From: Streptomyces werraensis
Lineage (GTDB): Bacteria; Actinomycetota; Actinomycetes; Streptomycetales; Streptomycetaceae
Reading direction: 5' to 3'
DNA length: 64,000 nucleotides
NCBI GenBank assembly: GCA_014656175.1
Contig: BNBX01000001.1
Location: 722,121-786,120, forward strand
In this document: piece after piece, positions 36,062 to 46,065 of the stretch
Layout: each line of letters begins with the position of its first letter
Numbering within the stretch: the stretch's first letter is position 1
Notes under the pieces: model-generated
Databases searched by the model: none
The model's input: the letters and a program-made list of their open reading frames with translations, nothing else
What the model was told of the DNA's origin: nothing
Made by a program: the position numbers and the translations under genes

Positions 36062-37114
36062 ATGAACCACAACACCCCCCTCTCCCCGCGCCCCTTGCAC
36101 CACCTCGCCACCGGCACCGGACGCCGCGTGCTGACCCACACGCAACTGCGGGCGCACGGCGTCTCCGCCGCGGAGGCCGGAGAGCAGTGCCGTCCCGGCG
36201 GGCCCTGGCAGCAGCTCCTGCCCGGTGTGGTCCTGCTGCACCCGGGGCCGCCGACCAGCGAGGAGCGGCTGCACGCGGTGCTGCTCTACGCGGCCCGGGA
36301 GCGGACCGTGAGCGTGCCTGTGCAGCCGGGCCGGGACGAGCCGCCCGCCTCCCCCTACGGCGAGGCGATGATCACCGGGCTGGCCGCGCTGACCCTGCAC
36401 GGCTTCACGTCCGCTCCCCCGCTGCCGTCCCAGGAGACGTTCGACGTGCTGGTGCCGCGCCTGCGCCGGCTGCGGTCGACGGGCTGCGCCCGGGTCGTGC
36501 GGGCGGCCGCGCTGCCGGTCCCGGAGCAGGTCACGGGCCTGCCGGTGGCCCCGGTCCCGCGCGCGCTTGCGGACGCGGTGGCGGGCCTGAAGGACGCGGT
36601 CGTGGTGCGCCGGCTGCTGACGGAGGCGGTGCGCGGCGGACACTGCGAACCGGCGGCGGTCGTCCGGGAGCTGACGGCCGCGAAGCTGCTGAACCGCCCG
36701 CACGTGGTGGACGCGGTGGACTCGCTGCTGGCCGAGGGGCGGGCGCTCGCGGAGTCCCGGCTGTACCGGATGGTCCGCGAGTACGGCCTGCCGGACCCGT
36801 GCTGGAACGTGGACCTGCGTCTGCCCGGCGGGCCGCACCTGGGCGGCCTGGACGCGTACTGGCCGGAACAGGCGGTGGCGGTGGAGCTGGACACCCGCGC
36901 GCCCCGGCCGGGCGGGCGGCCGGAGGACGACGCCGAGTGGGAGGAGCACGCCCGCAAGCGTGAGCACCTGGAGCGCCTGGGCATCACGGTCGTGCACATC
37001 ACCCCGCGCAAGCTGCGGGACGCGGCGGAGCAGCAGGCGGCGGTGGTCCGCACGGCCCTGATGGCGTCGGCGGACCGCGACCCGGCGGCGTACGTCGTCG
37101 TGCTGCCCCGCTAG
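36062..37114 (+). CDS. AbiEi-antitoxin-like / nuclease-fold protein
   Basis: 350 residues. The N-terminal winged-helix segment (RVLTHTQLRAHGVSAAEAGE, then QLLPGVVLLHPGPP) matches the type IV toxin-antitoxin AbiEi-like domain in pattern. The C-terminal 90 residues (GGLDAYWPEQAVAVELDTRA, then KREHLERLGITVVHITPRKL) resemble the DUF559/very-short-patch-repair nuclease fold of the PD-(D/E)xK group, with D/E/E as candidate metal ligands. No AbiEii-type toxin gene is adjacent. Such solitary proteins are common in Streptomyces; whether this one has nuclease activity is unknown. The ATG at 36062 is chosen over an upstream frame extension lacking codon bias. Confidence 0.72.
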   Translation: MNHNTPLSPRPLHHLATGTGRRVLTHTQLRAHGVSAAEAGEQCRPGGPWQQLLPGVVLLHPGPPTSEERLHAVLLYAARERTVSVPVQPGRDEPPASPYGEAMITGLAALTLHGFTSAPPLPSQETFDVLVPRLRRLRSTGCARVVRAAALPVPEQVTGLPVAPVPRALADAVAGLKDAVVVRRLLTEAVRGGHCEPAAVVRELTAAKLLNRPHVVDAVDSLLAEGRALAESRLYRMVREYGLPDPCWNVDLRLPGGPHLGGLDAYWPEQAVAVELDTRAPRPGGRPEDDAEWEEHARKREHLERLGITVVHITPRKLRDAAEQQAAVVRTALMASADRDPAAYVVVLPR

Positions 37115-37142
37115 TGCGGCGGCCTGACGTGCCGAAGGGGGA

Positions 37143-37185
37143 GGGCGGCCCGCCGGGGAGCAGGACGCGCCCCGGCGGCCCGCCC
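37143..37185. terminator. Bidirectional terminator between convergent genes
   Basis: Sixteen-base arms (37143-37158 and 37170-37185) with one mismatch, between genes ending at 37114 and 37191. Confidence 0.75.
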
Positions 37186-37190
37186 CCAGG

Positions 37191-38348
37191 TCAGTCGCCG
37201 CAGTACTCCGCCTCGATCACCGCCTCGGGGTCCCCGGCCCAGTCGCCGTTGAAGTTGAAGGCCACGGAGTGGCGCCCGTCGCGGGTCGTGACGGCGTCGG
37301 AGGTGGAGCCGTGGATGCCGCCGCCGTGGCCCCACACGGTCACCCCGCAGCTCAGCTCGGTGCTCATCAGGCCCAGCCCGTAGCCGTTCCTGTCGTTCAC
37401 GGCCACCGTGTCGGTCATCTCCTCCAGCTGCTCCTCGGGCAGCAGCCGTCCGGTGAGCAGGGCGCGGTAGAAGCGGTTGAGGTCCTTGGAGTCGGAGATC
37501 ATCTCGCCCGCCGAGGAGGCCATGGACGGGTTGAGCCGGGTGACGTCGTGGACCGGACCGCTGCCGTCCTCGGTCAGCTTGCCGTAGGCACGGCTGCTGG
37601 GCCCGGGCACGCCGGTGCGGGTGCCGGGGACCGAGGTGCCGGTGAGGTGCAGCGGCGCGATGACGCGCCGGCGGATCTCCTCGCCGTAGGGGCGGCCGGT
37701 GGCCTTCTCGATCACCAGTCCCGCCAGCACGTAGTTGGTGTTGGAGTAGTTCCATCCGGCGCCGGGCGCGAAGTCCGGCTCGTGGGACATCGCGACGCGC
37801 ACCAGTTCCTCGGGCGCGAGGGTGTCGTAACGGTGCTCGAAGAAGCCCTCCTCGAGGAAGTACGTGCGGCCGAAGTCCTCGTCGGCCGTGTAGTTGTAGA
37901 TCCCGCTGGTGTGGTTGAGCAGCTGACGCAGGGTGATCCGGGTGCCGTCGTGGCCGTTTCCGCTGACCAGGCCGGGCAGCCAGGAGTCCACGGTGTCGTC
38001 CAGCGACAGCCTGCCCTCGGCCTCCAGCTGCAGCAGCACCGTCGCCACGAAGGTCTTGGTGATGCTGCCGACCCGGTAGCGGTCGTGCGGGGAGCGCGGA
38101 CGCTCCGTGCGCAGGTTCCCCACCCCGGCGGTGGCCGTCCACACGCCGCGCCGGTCCTCCGCCCGCAGCGTCACGCCGGGCACCCCGTCCCCGACCGCGG
38201 CCCGCACCGCCCGGGCGGTGGCCCGGTGGTCGCCGGTGTCTCCCGTACGGTCCCCACCGGGTCCCGTCGCGACCGCGGGGGCCGCGAGGGCCGCCGAGAG
38301 GGCCACCGCCACCGCTGTCACCGCCGTCGTCCGCATCCGCTTCCGCAT
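37191..38348 (-). CDS. Secreted serine hydrolase of the beta-lactamase/DD-peptidase fold
   Basis: 385 residues with a Sec signal peptide (MRKRMRTTAVTAVAVALSAA, cleavage after AVA around residue 27). The class C beta-lactamase/R61-type motifs are S95-I-T-K98, Y201-S-N203 and WGHGGG near the C-terminus. This resembles the Streptomyces R61 D-alanyl-D-alanine carboxypeptidase/transpeptidase and related esterases, so DD-peptidase or another serine-hydrolase activity is likely. It starts with ATG at 38348, with GGGGAGG upstream. It follows the NUDIX gene in the same direction, 122 bases away. Confidence 0.9.
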   Translation of the reverse strand: MRKRMRTTAVTAVAVALSAALAAPAVATGPGGDRTGDTGDHRATARAVRAAVGDGVPGVTLRAEDRRGVWTATAGVGNLRTERPRSPHDRYRVGSITKTFVATVLLQLEAEGRLSLDDTVDSWLPGLVSGNGHDGTRITLRQLLNHTSGIYNYTADEDFGRTYFLEEGFFEHRYDTLAPEELVRVAMSHEPDFAPGAGWNYSNTNYVLAGLVIEKATGRPYGEEIRRRVIAPLHLTGTSVPGTRTGVPGPSSRAYGKLTEDGSGPVHDVTRLNPSMASSAGEMISDSKDLNRFYRALLTGRLLPEEQLEEMTDTVAVNDRNGYGLGLMSTELSCGVTVWGHGGGIHGSTSDAVTTRDGRHSVAFNFNGDWAGDPEAVIEAEYCGD

Positions 38349-38470
38349 GCCCGTGCCTCCCCTGTCCGTCGTGCGTGGTCGCGGGGAGGGACCGCGCCGG
38401 GGTGCGGCGGGGTTGCCACGGCTTGCGACGGTTGATCGGGTTTCGGCCGTTCCGCGCGGCCGCGTGGGCG

Positions 38471-38929
38471 TCACCCCCGGCCGGCTTTCGGATGCCCCGA
38501 CGCGGGGCGTTCGCGCCACAGCCGCAGGGCGGTGTCGATCAGGCCGGCACGGGCGAGGCCGGGGACGGCGTCGAGGCGCTGCCAGGCGGCGAGTTCGGTG
38601 GAGCCGTCCACCTCGTTGCGCAGCTCCCCGCCGGCGATCCGGGCCTCGTAGACCAGCCGCAGGCCGTGGTGGTCGACCGGGCGGCGGAAGCGGCCGGGCA
38701 GGGTGCGGCGGCTGGAGTCGATCCCGAGGAAGCCGGTGACCTCGACGAGGTAGCCGGTCTCCTCCTCCAGTTCGCGCCGCACGGTGTCGTAGGGGTCCTC
38801 GCCGTGTTCCATGCCGCCTCCCGGCAGCACCCACTCGGGGGCGCCGTCCTCGTCCCGTGATTGGGCGAGCAGGAGGTGTCCGTCGCGCACCACCACGGCG
38901 TAGGCCGCCACCCTCAACGTCCGTCGCAT
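38471..38929 (-). CDS. NUDIX hydrolase
   Basis: 152 residues. The Nudix box is complete from Gly38 to Tyr60: G-x5-E44-x7-R52-E53-L-x-E56-E57-x-G59. It starts MRRTLRVAAYAVVVRDG, as in many MutT-like enzymes. The family hydrolyses nucleoside diphosphates linked to other moieties; the substrate is not predictable here. The ATG at 38929 is chosen because the long upstream frame runs into sequence without codon bias. Confidence 0.88.
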   Translation of the reverse strand: MRRTLRVAAYAVVVRDGHLLLAQSRDEDGAPEWVLPGGGMEHGEDPYDTVRRELEEETGYLVEVTGFLGIDSSRRTLPGRFRRPVDHHGLRLVYEARIAGGELRNEVDGSTELAAWQRLDAVPGLARAGLIDTALRLWRERPASGHPKAGRG

Positions 38930-39223
38930 CGCCGGACGGTAACCCGGGCGGCCGGGGTTGCGCAGGGGAGTATTCGGGCGGGTCCGCACTGTGGACACCC
39001 ACCCTGCATGAGCATGACGGACTTGCCCGCTTCGGGCGTGATCTCCCCATACGGGCATCGGGGGTTTTCCCCACACCTCTCCCGGCCTTCCGGCCAACCC
39101 TCGCCAAACATCGGCCCTTTACGCGAAGCTCATCGATCGTCCGGTAGTGCATTCCGGACCCCCACGACCAGGACCGATCACCCCTGGCCGCTCCCGATCG
39201 TTCGCTCCTTGCAAGGGATGCCG

Positions 39224-42200
39224 ATGACCAACTCCCCGCAGCGCGCCCCCATATCGGGCACCAGACGTGCGGCCCGCATAGCCGTCGCCGCCGGTCTCGT
39301 CGCCGCGCTCTCCGCGGCCGGGCCGGTCCCGCTGGCGCTCGCCGCCGACAGCCCGGCCGCCGCCCCGGCCGACGCGGACGTCAAGTCCGCCCACGACAAG
39401 CTCGGCTCGCACGACGCGGAACTGCTCGCCGAGGCCAAGGCCGAAGGCACCAGGCACGTCACGATGATGATCGCGACGGCCCCCGGGAAGACCGCCCAGG
39501 TCACCGACCAGATCGAGTCCGTCAAGGGCGCCTCGGTCGGCCGCTCGGACGACAAGCTCGGCTACGTCCGCGCCACCGTGCCCACCGGCAAGGCGGACGC
39601 GGCCATCGCCGCCGCCACCAAGCTCTCCTCCGTGCACGGCGTCGACCTGCGGGACGAGATCCCGCTCGACGACCCCACGCCGGCCGGCGACACCACGAAG
39701 GCCGCCAAGGGCAAGGGCGGCAGCGCCAAGAGCTACCCCGCGCCCGACCGGAAGACGCCCGCGAAGAACCCGTACAACCCGTCCTTCGAGACGGGCGCCG
39801 TCGACTTCGTGAAGAAGAACCCCAAGGCGGACGGCCGCGGCGTCACCATCGGCATCCTCGACTCCGGCGTCGACCTCGGCCACCCCGCACTGCAGAAGAC
39901 GACCACCGGCGAGCGCAAGATCGTCGACTGGGTCACGGCGACCGACCCGATCGTGGACAGCGACCAGACCTGGCGCCCCATGGTCAACGCGGTCTCCGGC
40001 CCGGCCTTCACCTACGGCGGCGCCACCTGGAAGGCCCCGCAGGGCTCCTACCAGGTCAGCCTCTTCCGCGAGTCGTACACCACGGGCGGCGACGCGGCCG
40101 GCGACGCCAACCGCGACGGCGACACCACGGACGTCTGGGGCGTGCTCTACGACCCGGCCGCCGGCACGGTCCGCGTCGACCTGAACAACAACCAGGACTT
40201 CTCCGACGACACCCCGATGAAGCCGTACAAGGACGGCTTCCAGATCGGGTACTTCGGCACCGACGACCCGAAGACCGACGTCGCCGAGCGCCAGCCGTTC
40301 GTCGTGGAGATCCGCAAGGACGTCCCGATGGACCCCTACGGCGGCGACTGGGTCGGCAAGAAGGCCGACTTCGTCAACATCGGCGTCATCGAGTCCGAGC
40401 ACGGCACCCACGTCGCCGGCATCACCGCCGCCAACGGTCTGTTCGGCGGCAAGATGAACGGCGCCGCGCCCGGTGCCAAGCTGGTCTCCTCCCGCGCCTG
40501 CACCTGGTCCGGCGGCTGCACCAACGTCGCCCTGACCGAGGGCATGATCGACCTCGTCACCAAGCGCGGCGTCGACATCGTCAACATGTCCATCGGCGGT
40601 CTGCCGGCGCTGAACGACGGCAACAACGCCCGCGCCGAGCTGTACACCCGCCTGATCGACACCTACGGCGTCCAGCTGGTGATCTCCGCGGGCAACTCCG
40701 GCCCCGGCGCCAACACCATCGGTGACCCCGCCCTGGCCGACAAGGTCATCTCGGTGGGCGCGTCCGTCTCCAAGGAGACCTGGGCCGCCAACTACGGCTC
40801 CGAGGTGAAGACCTCGTACGCGATGATGCCGTTCTCCTCGCGCGGCCCGCGTGAGGACGGCGGCTTCACGCCGACCCTGACCGCGCCCGGCGCGGCGATC
40901 AACACCATCCAGACCTGGCTGCCGGGAGCCCCGGTCGCCGAGGCGGGCTACTCCCTGCCGGCCGGCTACGGCATGCTGCAGGGCACCTCGATGGCCTCGC
41001 CGCAGGCCGCCGGCGCCTCCGCGCTGCTGCTGTCCGCCGCGAAGCAGCAGCGGATCGATCTCACCCCGGCGACGCTGCGCACCGCCCTCACCTCCACCGC
41101 CGAGCACATCAAGGGTGTGCAGGCCTACGAGGAGGGCGCGGGCCTGATCGACGTCGTGGACGCCTGGAAGGCGATCCGCAAGGGCGCGACCGCGCACGAG
41201 TACACGGTGAAGGCGCCGGTCGACACCGCGATCGACCAGTTCCTCAAGACCCCGGGCCACGGCACGGGTCTGTACGACCGTGAGGGCGGTCTGAAGGCCG
41301 GCCAGAAGAAGACGTACGACATCACCATCACCCGTACGTCCGGCCCGGACCGCGCCGTCCGCCACGAGCTGGACCTGGCGAACAACGCGGACCGCACCTT
41401 CCGCGTCGTCGGCGGCGACACCGTCTCGCTGCCGCTGAACAAGCCGGTGACCGTCAAGGTCCAGGCGCAGCCCCGCTCGGCGGGCATCAAGAGCGCGATC
41501 CTCGAGGTCGACGACCCGCGCACCGAGGGCGTGGACCGGCAGATCCTCACCACCGTGGTGGTCTCCACCCCGCTGAAGTACACCTACTCGGCGAAGGGCA
41601 CCGCCCAGCGCAACAGCACCACCTCCTACTTCGTCACCGTGCCCGAGGGCGCGAAGACGCTGGAGGTCGCGATGAGCGGGCTGAAGGCGACGAGCCAGAC
41701 CCGGTTCATCTCCATCCACCCGTACGGTGTGCCGTCCGACCCGACCTCGACGGTCAACTGCTACCCGAACTACAGCAACCCGGCGAACACCTGCCGGCCC
41801 GACGTGCGCTCGTACGCGGACCCGCAGCCGGGCGTGTGGGAGATCGAGGTCGAGGCGCGCCGCACCTCGCCGCTGCTCGACAACCCGTACACGCTGGACG
41901 TCGCCGCGCTCGGCGCGGCCTTCGACCCGGAGACCGTCACGGTGCCCGAGGCGAAGGTCGGCACCCCGGCCGGCGTCGACTGGACGGTGACCAACGAGGC
42001 CGCCGCGATCGACGGCAGGCTGGTCGGCGGACCGCTCGGCTCGTCGAAGACGGCCCGCCCGTCCATCGGCACCGGTGACGTCCACACCACCACGGTGGAG
42101 GTGCCCGAGGGCGCCGCGTCGCTGGACGTCTCGATCGGCAACGTCTCCGACACCGCCGCCGACCTGGACCTGTCCGTGTACGACGCCTCCGGCACCCGGG

Positions 42201-42541
42201 TCGCGCAGTCCGCGGACGGCGACTCGGAGGAGTCCGTCTCCATCGCCTCCCCGAAGCCCGGCACGTACACCGTCAAGGTGGACGGCTACTCGGTCCCGGC
42301 CGGCACGACGGAGTACGACTACCTGGACGTGTTCTTCTCCGCCACGCTCGGCGCCGTCACCGTCGACGAGTCCGCGCCGGTGAAGCTGGGCACGGGCGCC
42401 AAGGCCACCGTCTCCGGCGAGGTCACCGTCGCCGCCGCGGCTCCCGAGGGACGTGCGTTCTTCGGCCGTGTGCAGCTGGTGAACGCGCGCGGCACGGTCG
42501 CGGGCGTCGGCAGCGTGGCGATCGAGAAGGTCGTCCCGTAG
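39224..42541 (+). CDS. Large secreted S8 subtilisin-like serine protease
   Basis: 1105 residues. The signal peptide (TRRAARIAVAAGLVAALSAA, cleaved near ALA-AD) is followed by an inhibitor-like propeptide to about residue 150. The catalytic triad is Asp213 (GILDSGVDLGH), His396 (SEHGTHVAG) and Ser589 (GTSMASPQAAG), with a long insert of about 180 residues between Asp and His. Residues from about 700 form beta-rich domains, including a C-terminal prepeptidase-like segment (TADLDLSVYDASGTRVAQS). This is the tripeptidyl-peptidase/large subtilase type of Streptomyces. AAGGGA precedes the ATG at 39224; an ATG two codons earlier is also possible. Confidence 0.93.
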   Translation: MTNSPQRAPISGTRRAARIAVAAGLVAALSAAGPVPLALAADSPAAAPADADVKSAHDKLGSHDAELLAEAKAEGTRHVTMMIATAPGKTAQVTDQIESVKGASVGRSDDKLGYVRATVPTGKADAAIAAATKLSSVHGVDLRDEIPLDDPTPAGDTTKAAKGKGGSAKSYPAPDRKTPAKNPYNPSFETGAVDFVKKNPKADGRGVTIGILDSGVDLGHPALQKTTTGERKIVDWVTATDPIVDSDQTWRPMVNAVSGPAFTYGGATWKAPQGSYQVSLFRESYTTGGDAAGDANRDGDTTDVWGVLYDPAAGTVRVDLNNNQDFSDDTPMKPYKDGFQIGYFGTDDPKTDVAERQPFVVEIRKDVPMDPYGGDWVGKKADFVNIGVIESEHGTHVAGITAANGLFGGKMNGAAPGAKLVSSRACTWSGGCTNVALTEGMIDLVTKRGVDIVNMSIGGLPALNDGNNARAELYTRLIDTYGVQLVISAGNSGPGANTIGDPALADKVISVGASVSKETWAANYGSEVKTSYAMMPFSSRGPREDGGFTPTLTAPGAAINTIQTWLPGAPVAEAGYSLPAGYGMLQGTSMASPQAAGASALLLSAAKQQRIDLTPATLRTALTSTAEHIKGVQAYEEGAGLIDVVDAWKAIRKGATAHEYTVKAPVDTAIDQFLKTPGHGTGLYDREGGLKAGQKKTYDITITRTSGPDRAVRHELDLANNADRTFRVVGGDTVSLPLNKPVTVKVQAQPRSAGIKSAILEVDDPRTEGVDRQILTTVVVSTPLKYTYSAKGTAQRNSTTSYFVTVPEGAKTLEVAMSGLKATSQTRFISIHPYGVPSDPTSTVNCYPNYSNPANTCRPDVRSYADPQPGVWEIEVEARRTSPLLDNPYTLDVAALGAAFDPETVTVPEAKVGTPAGVDWTVTNEAAAIDGRLVGGPLGSSKTARPSIGTGDVHTTTVEVPEGAASLDVSIGNVSDTAADLDLSVYDASGTRVAQSADGDSEESVSIASPKPGTYTVKVDGYSVPAGTTEYDYLDVFFSATLGAVTVDESAPVKLGTGAKATVSGEVTVAAAAPEGRAFFGRVQLVNARGTVAGVGSVAIEKVVP

Positions 42542-42571
42542 CGGACCGGTAGGCACCGGATCACCCACGAG

Positions 42572-42599
42572 GGGCGGGCGTCCGCAGGGGCGCCCGCCC
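42572..42599. terminator. Terminator downstream of the S8 protease
   Basis: GGGCGGGCG (42572-42580) pairs with CGCCCGCCC (42591-42599), loop of 10, between convergent genes ending at 42541 and 42623. Confidence 0.75.
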
Positions 42600-42622
42600 T
42601 TCGCCGTGCCCGGCCCGGCGTC

Positions 42623-43444
42623 TCAGCCGCAGGTCAGGCCCCGCGACTCGGACGCGGCGACGGCGAGCCCGGCCCGCAGGAGGGCGATGTCCTCCTCACC
42701 GGTCACCACCGTGTCCGGGTAGGGACCCCCGTCCGTCGTGCCGACCAGCACCCGGTCGCCCGGGCGCAGCGGGACCTCCCCGGCGTCGCGCAGGAACGCC
42801 ACCGGGCCGTCGCCCTTGTAGTACCGGGTCGCCCGCACGGTGATCCGCGACGTTCCGGCGGCTCCCGGCACCCGCTCCACCGCCGTCACCTCACCCTCGG
42901 CGACCAGACGCGCGCAGGCGAGGTAGCCGGGGGTGCCGAAGGCGCGGGAGCCCGCGTCCTCCTTGGCGTCCGCCCCACTTCCGGCGTCCGAGGCGACGCC
43001 CCGGTCCGCCGAGCCGGCCGTCGTGCCGCTCTGCGACACCAGCCAGCCCAGTCCGAGGACGAGACTCGCGGCGGCAGCGGCGGCGAGCCCGCCGAGCGCC
43101 GGCTTCAGCGGCCGGAGCCGGGGCCTTCGCCCGAGCGGCGTGGCGGGCGCGGTCCGTGCGGGGCGCGGCCCGGCCGCCCCGGCGTCCTCGGCCGGCCGCT
43201 CCCCGGCAGGAGCGGCCTCTTCTCGCCCCGCCAGCGCGTCCCCGATCAGCGTGAGCTGCTCCTGGATCACCGCGAGGTCGGCGAGCGCGGCGTCCCGCGC
43301 CGCGAGGAACCCGGCGTCCTGCCGCACCCCCTCGGGCGGCGGCTCGTCGAACAGGGCCGCCGCGAGCGCGTCGTGCCCCTGGCTTCCGTGCCCGGCGTCC
43401 TCCCGGAACGGGTCCTTGTCCCCGCTGTTGTCGTGGGCGGTCAC
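42623..43444 (-). CDS. Single-pass membrane protein coupled to an ECF-like sigma factor
   Basis: 273 residues. The acidic cytosolic N-terminus (about 1-112) contains a helical region LAARDAALADLAVIQEQLTL. One membrane helix is at about 117-136 (ALGGLAAAAAASLVLGLGWL), and an extracytoplasmic domain ends GLTCG with two cysteines (YLACAR and LTCG). It starts with GTG at 43444, one base after the sigma-factor stop, so it is translationally coupled. The position is that of an anti-sigma factor. I see no HxxxCxxC zinc anti-sigma motif, so this would be an atypical partner. Function is inferred from position only. Confidence 0.78.
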   Translation of the reverse strand: MTAHDNSGDKDPFREDAGHGSQGHDALAAALFDEPPPEGVRQDAGFLAARDAALADLAVIQEQLTLIGDALAGREEAAPAGERPAEDAGAAGPRPARTAPATPLGRRPRLRPLKPALGGLAAAAAASLVLGLGWLVSQSGTTAGSADRGVASDAGSGADAKEDAGSRAFGTPGYLACARLVAEGEVTAVERVPGAAGTSRITVRATRYYKGDGPVAFLRDAGEVPLRPGDRVLVGTTDGGPYPDTVVTGEEDIALLRAGLAVAASESRGLTCG

Positions 43445-43445
43445 G

Positions 43446-43979
43446 TCACACCACCTCGTCCTCGTGCAGGCGGGCGCGCAGGGCCCGTACCGCCGTGTGC
43501 AGCCTGCTCTTGACCGTGCCCTCCGGGACGCCGAGCTGCTCGGCTATCGAGCGCACCGGCAGGTCGGCGTAGAAGCGCAGGACGACGACCTGACGCTGCG
43601 CGTCGGGCAGCGCGTCCAGGCCCCGCGCGACGGCCAGCGACAGCACACTGGTCTCCTCACCGGACGGGGCCTGAGCGGGCCGCAGCGCGGCCAGCCGCTC
43701 CCCCACCCGTTCCTGCCGCCGTTTGGCCCGGTGCCAGTCCATGGCGAGGTTGGAGGCGACGACCGCCGCCCACGCCGAGACGTCCCGGGGCGCCTCCCTG
43801 CCGCTCGCGGCGCGTTCCAGCAGCCGCAGGCGGACCTGCTGCACCCCGTCCGGCAGGTCCGCCTGCGGCACTCCCCCGAGTGCGAGCACCGCCCGCACCC
43901 GGCGCTCCTGCGCCGCGTCCAGCGGGTCGTCGTCGGCGACGTACGGCCCGCGGCCGCGCCGGGTTCTTCCGCGCAGCAC
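43446..43979 (-). CDS. ECF-type RNA polymerase sigma factor
   Basis: 177 residues with only regions 2 and 4. Region 2 includes VQQVRLRLLERAASGREAPR and WAAVVASNLAMDWHRAKRRQ, and region 4 reads LDALPDAQRQVVVLRFYADLPVRSIAEQLGVPEGTVKSRLH in sequence (a clear sigma-70 r4 helix-turn-helix). The core promoter-melting helix is recognisable but not close to a named group. It starts with GTG at 43979, with GGGGGG upstream. It forms an operon with the membrane protein downstream. The upstream region may hold an autoregulated promoter. Confidence 0.9.
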   Translation of the reverse strand: MLRGRTRRGRGPYVADDDPLDAAQERRVRAVLALGGVPQADLPDGVQQVRLRLLERAASGREAPRDVSAWAAVVASNLAMDWHRAKRRQERVGERLAALRPAQAPSGEETSVLSLAVARGLDALPDAQRQVVVLRFYADLPVRSIAEQLGVPEGTVKSRLHTAVRALRARLHEDEVV

Positions 43980-45329
<1,350 letters not shown>

Positions 45330-45347
45330 CCGGCGCACCGGCACGAG

Positions 45348-45382
45348 GAGAGGCGGGCGTCCCCGGAGGGCGCCCGCCTCTC
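45348..45382. terminator. Bidirectional terminator between asd and the DUF1203 gene
   Basis: Perfect 12-base arms GAGAGGCGGGCG (45348-45359) and CGCCCGCCTCTC (45371-45382), loop of 11, between convergent genes. Confidence 0.85.
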
Positions 45383-45410
45383 GCCGTTCCGCCGGCCGGG
45401 TGAGCGGCGG

Positions 45411-45893
45411 TCAGCCCCGCCGGACCTCGTAGAGGAAGCAGCCGTACTCCACGGCCCGTACGTGCACCAGCGCCACGGCCGGGTCGGCGAACGCCTCGCG
45501 CAGGGCGGGTACGAAGTCCTCCGGGGCCTGGACCAGCCGCCCGCCGAGGATCCGCCCGTCGGTGGAGTAGCGGCGCAGGACGCGGTGCGCCGAGGTGAAG
45601 GGCAGGCCCTCGTCCTCGGGTCCCGCGCACCCGTCCGCGTGGACGAAGACGGGCCCCTGTTCGTCGTACGCGCCCGGGTCGACGCCCGTCTCCGACGCCC
45701 AGCGGCGCAGGGGCGCGTAACTCACGAGGGCGATCCGCTCCCCCGGACGGCTGCGGCGCAGACAGCAGCGCAGGGGGGAGCCGCCCTCGCCGTCGGTGAG
45801 GGGAACGGCCGGACGGCCGGCGTCGTCACGGACCAGCAGCTCCTTCACGACCTGCGGCGGAACGGCCCGTACCAGCGATGTGTGGGTGCTCAT
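45411..45893 (-). CDS. DUF1203 family protein
   Basis: 160 residues, cytosolic. Conserved-looking segments are RCCLRRSRPGERIALVSYAP, GPVFVHADGC, SAHRVLRRYSTDGRILGGR and VHVRAVEYGCFLYEVRR, with several cysteines including CC at about 43-44. The pattern is that of DUF1203. The role is unknown to me. The ATG at 45893 follows a G-rich tract (AAGGTGGGGGC). It is divergent from the second aminopeptidase gene. Confidence 0.8.
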   Translation of the reverse strand: MSTHTSLVRAVPPQVVKELLVRDDAGRPAVPLTDGEGGSPLRCCLRRSRPGERIALVSYAPLRRWASETGVDPGAYDEQGPVFVHADGCAGPEDEGLPFTSAHRVLRRYSTDGRILGGRLVQAPEDFVPALREAFADPAVALVHVRAVEYGCFLYEVRRG

Positions 45894-46065
45894 GCCCCCA
45901 CCTTCGCGCGCCCCTCCCTCTCCCCGCCGGCGGCGATCGGACGTCGAGCCCGACGCGTCCCCCTTTCGACACAGGGGTATCCCCATGCCTGCGGTTTCGT
46001 CATCGCGTGATGCCGATCCCGCGTGGAAGGATGGCGCAACCCACACATATCGAGGAGATGACCGC

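Noticed and set aside
39119..42568. Leftward frame of 1149 codons opposite the S8 protease
   Set aside because: Antisense shadow with a GVD/RRG-rich composition and no motif, whereas the plus strand has an intact catalytic triad and signal peptide.
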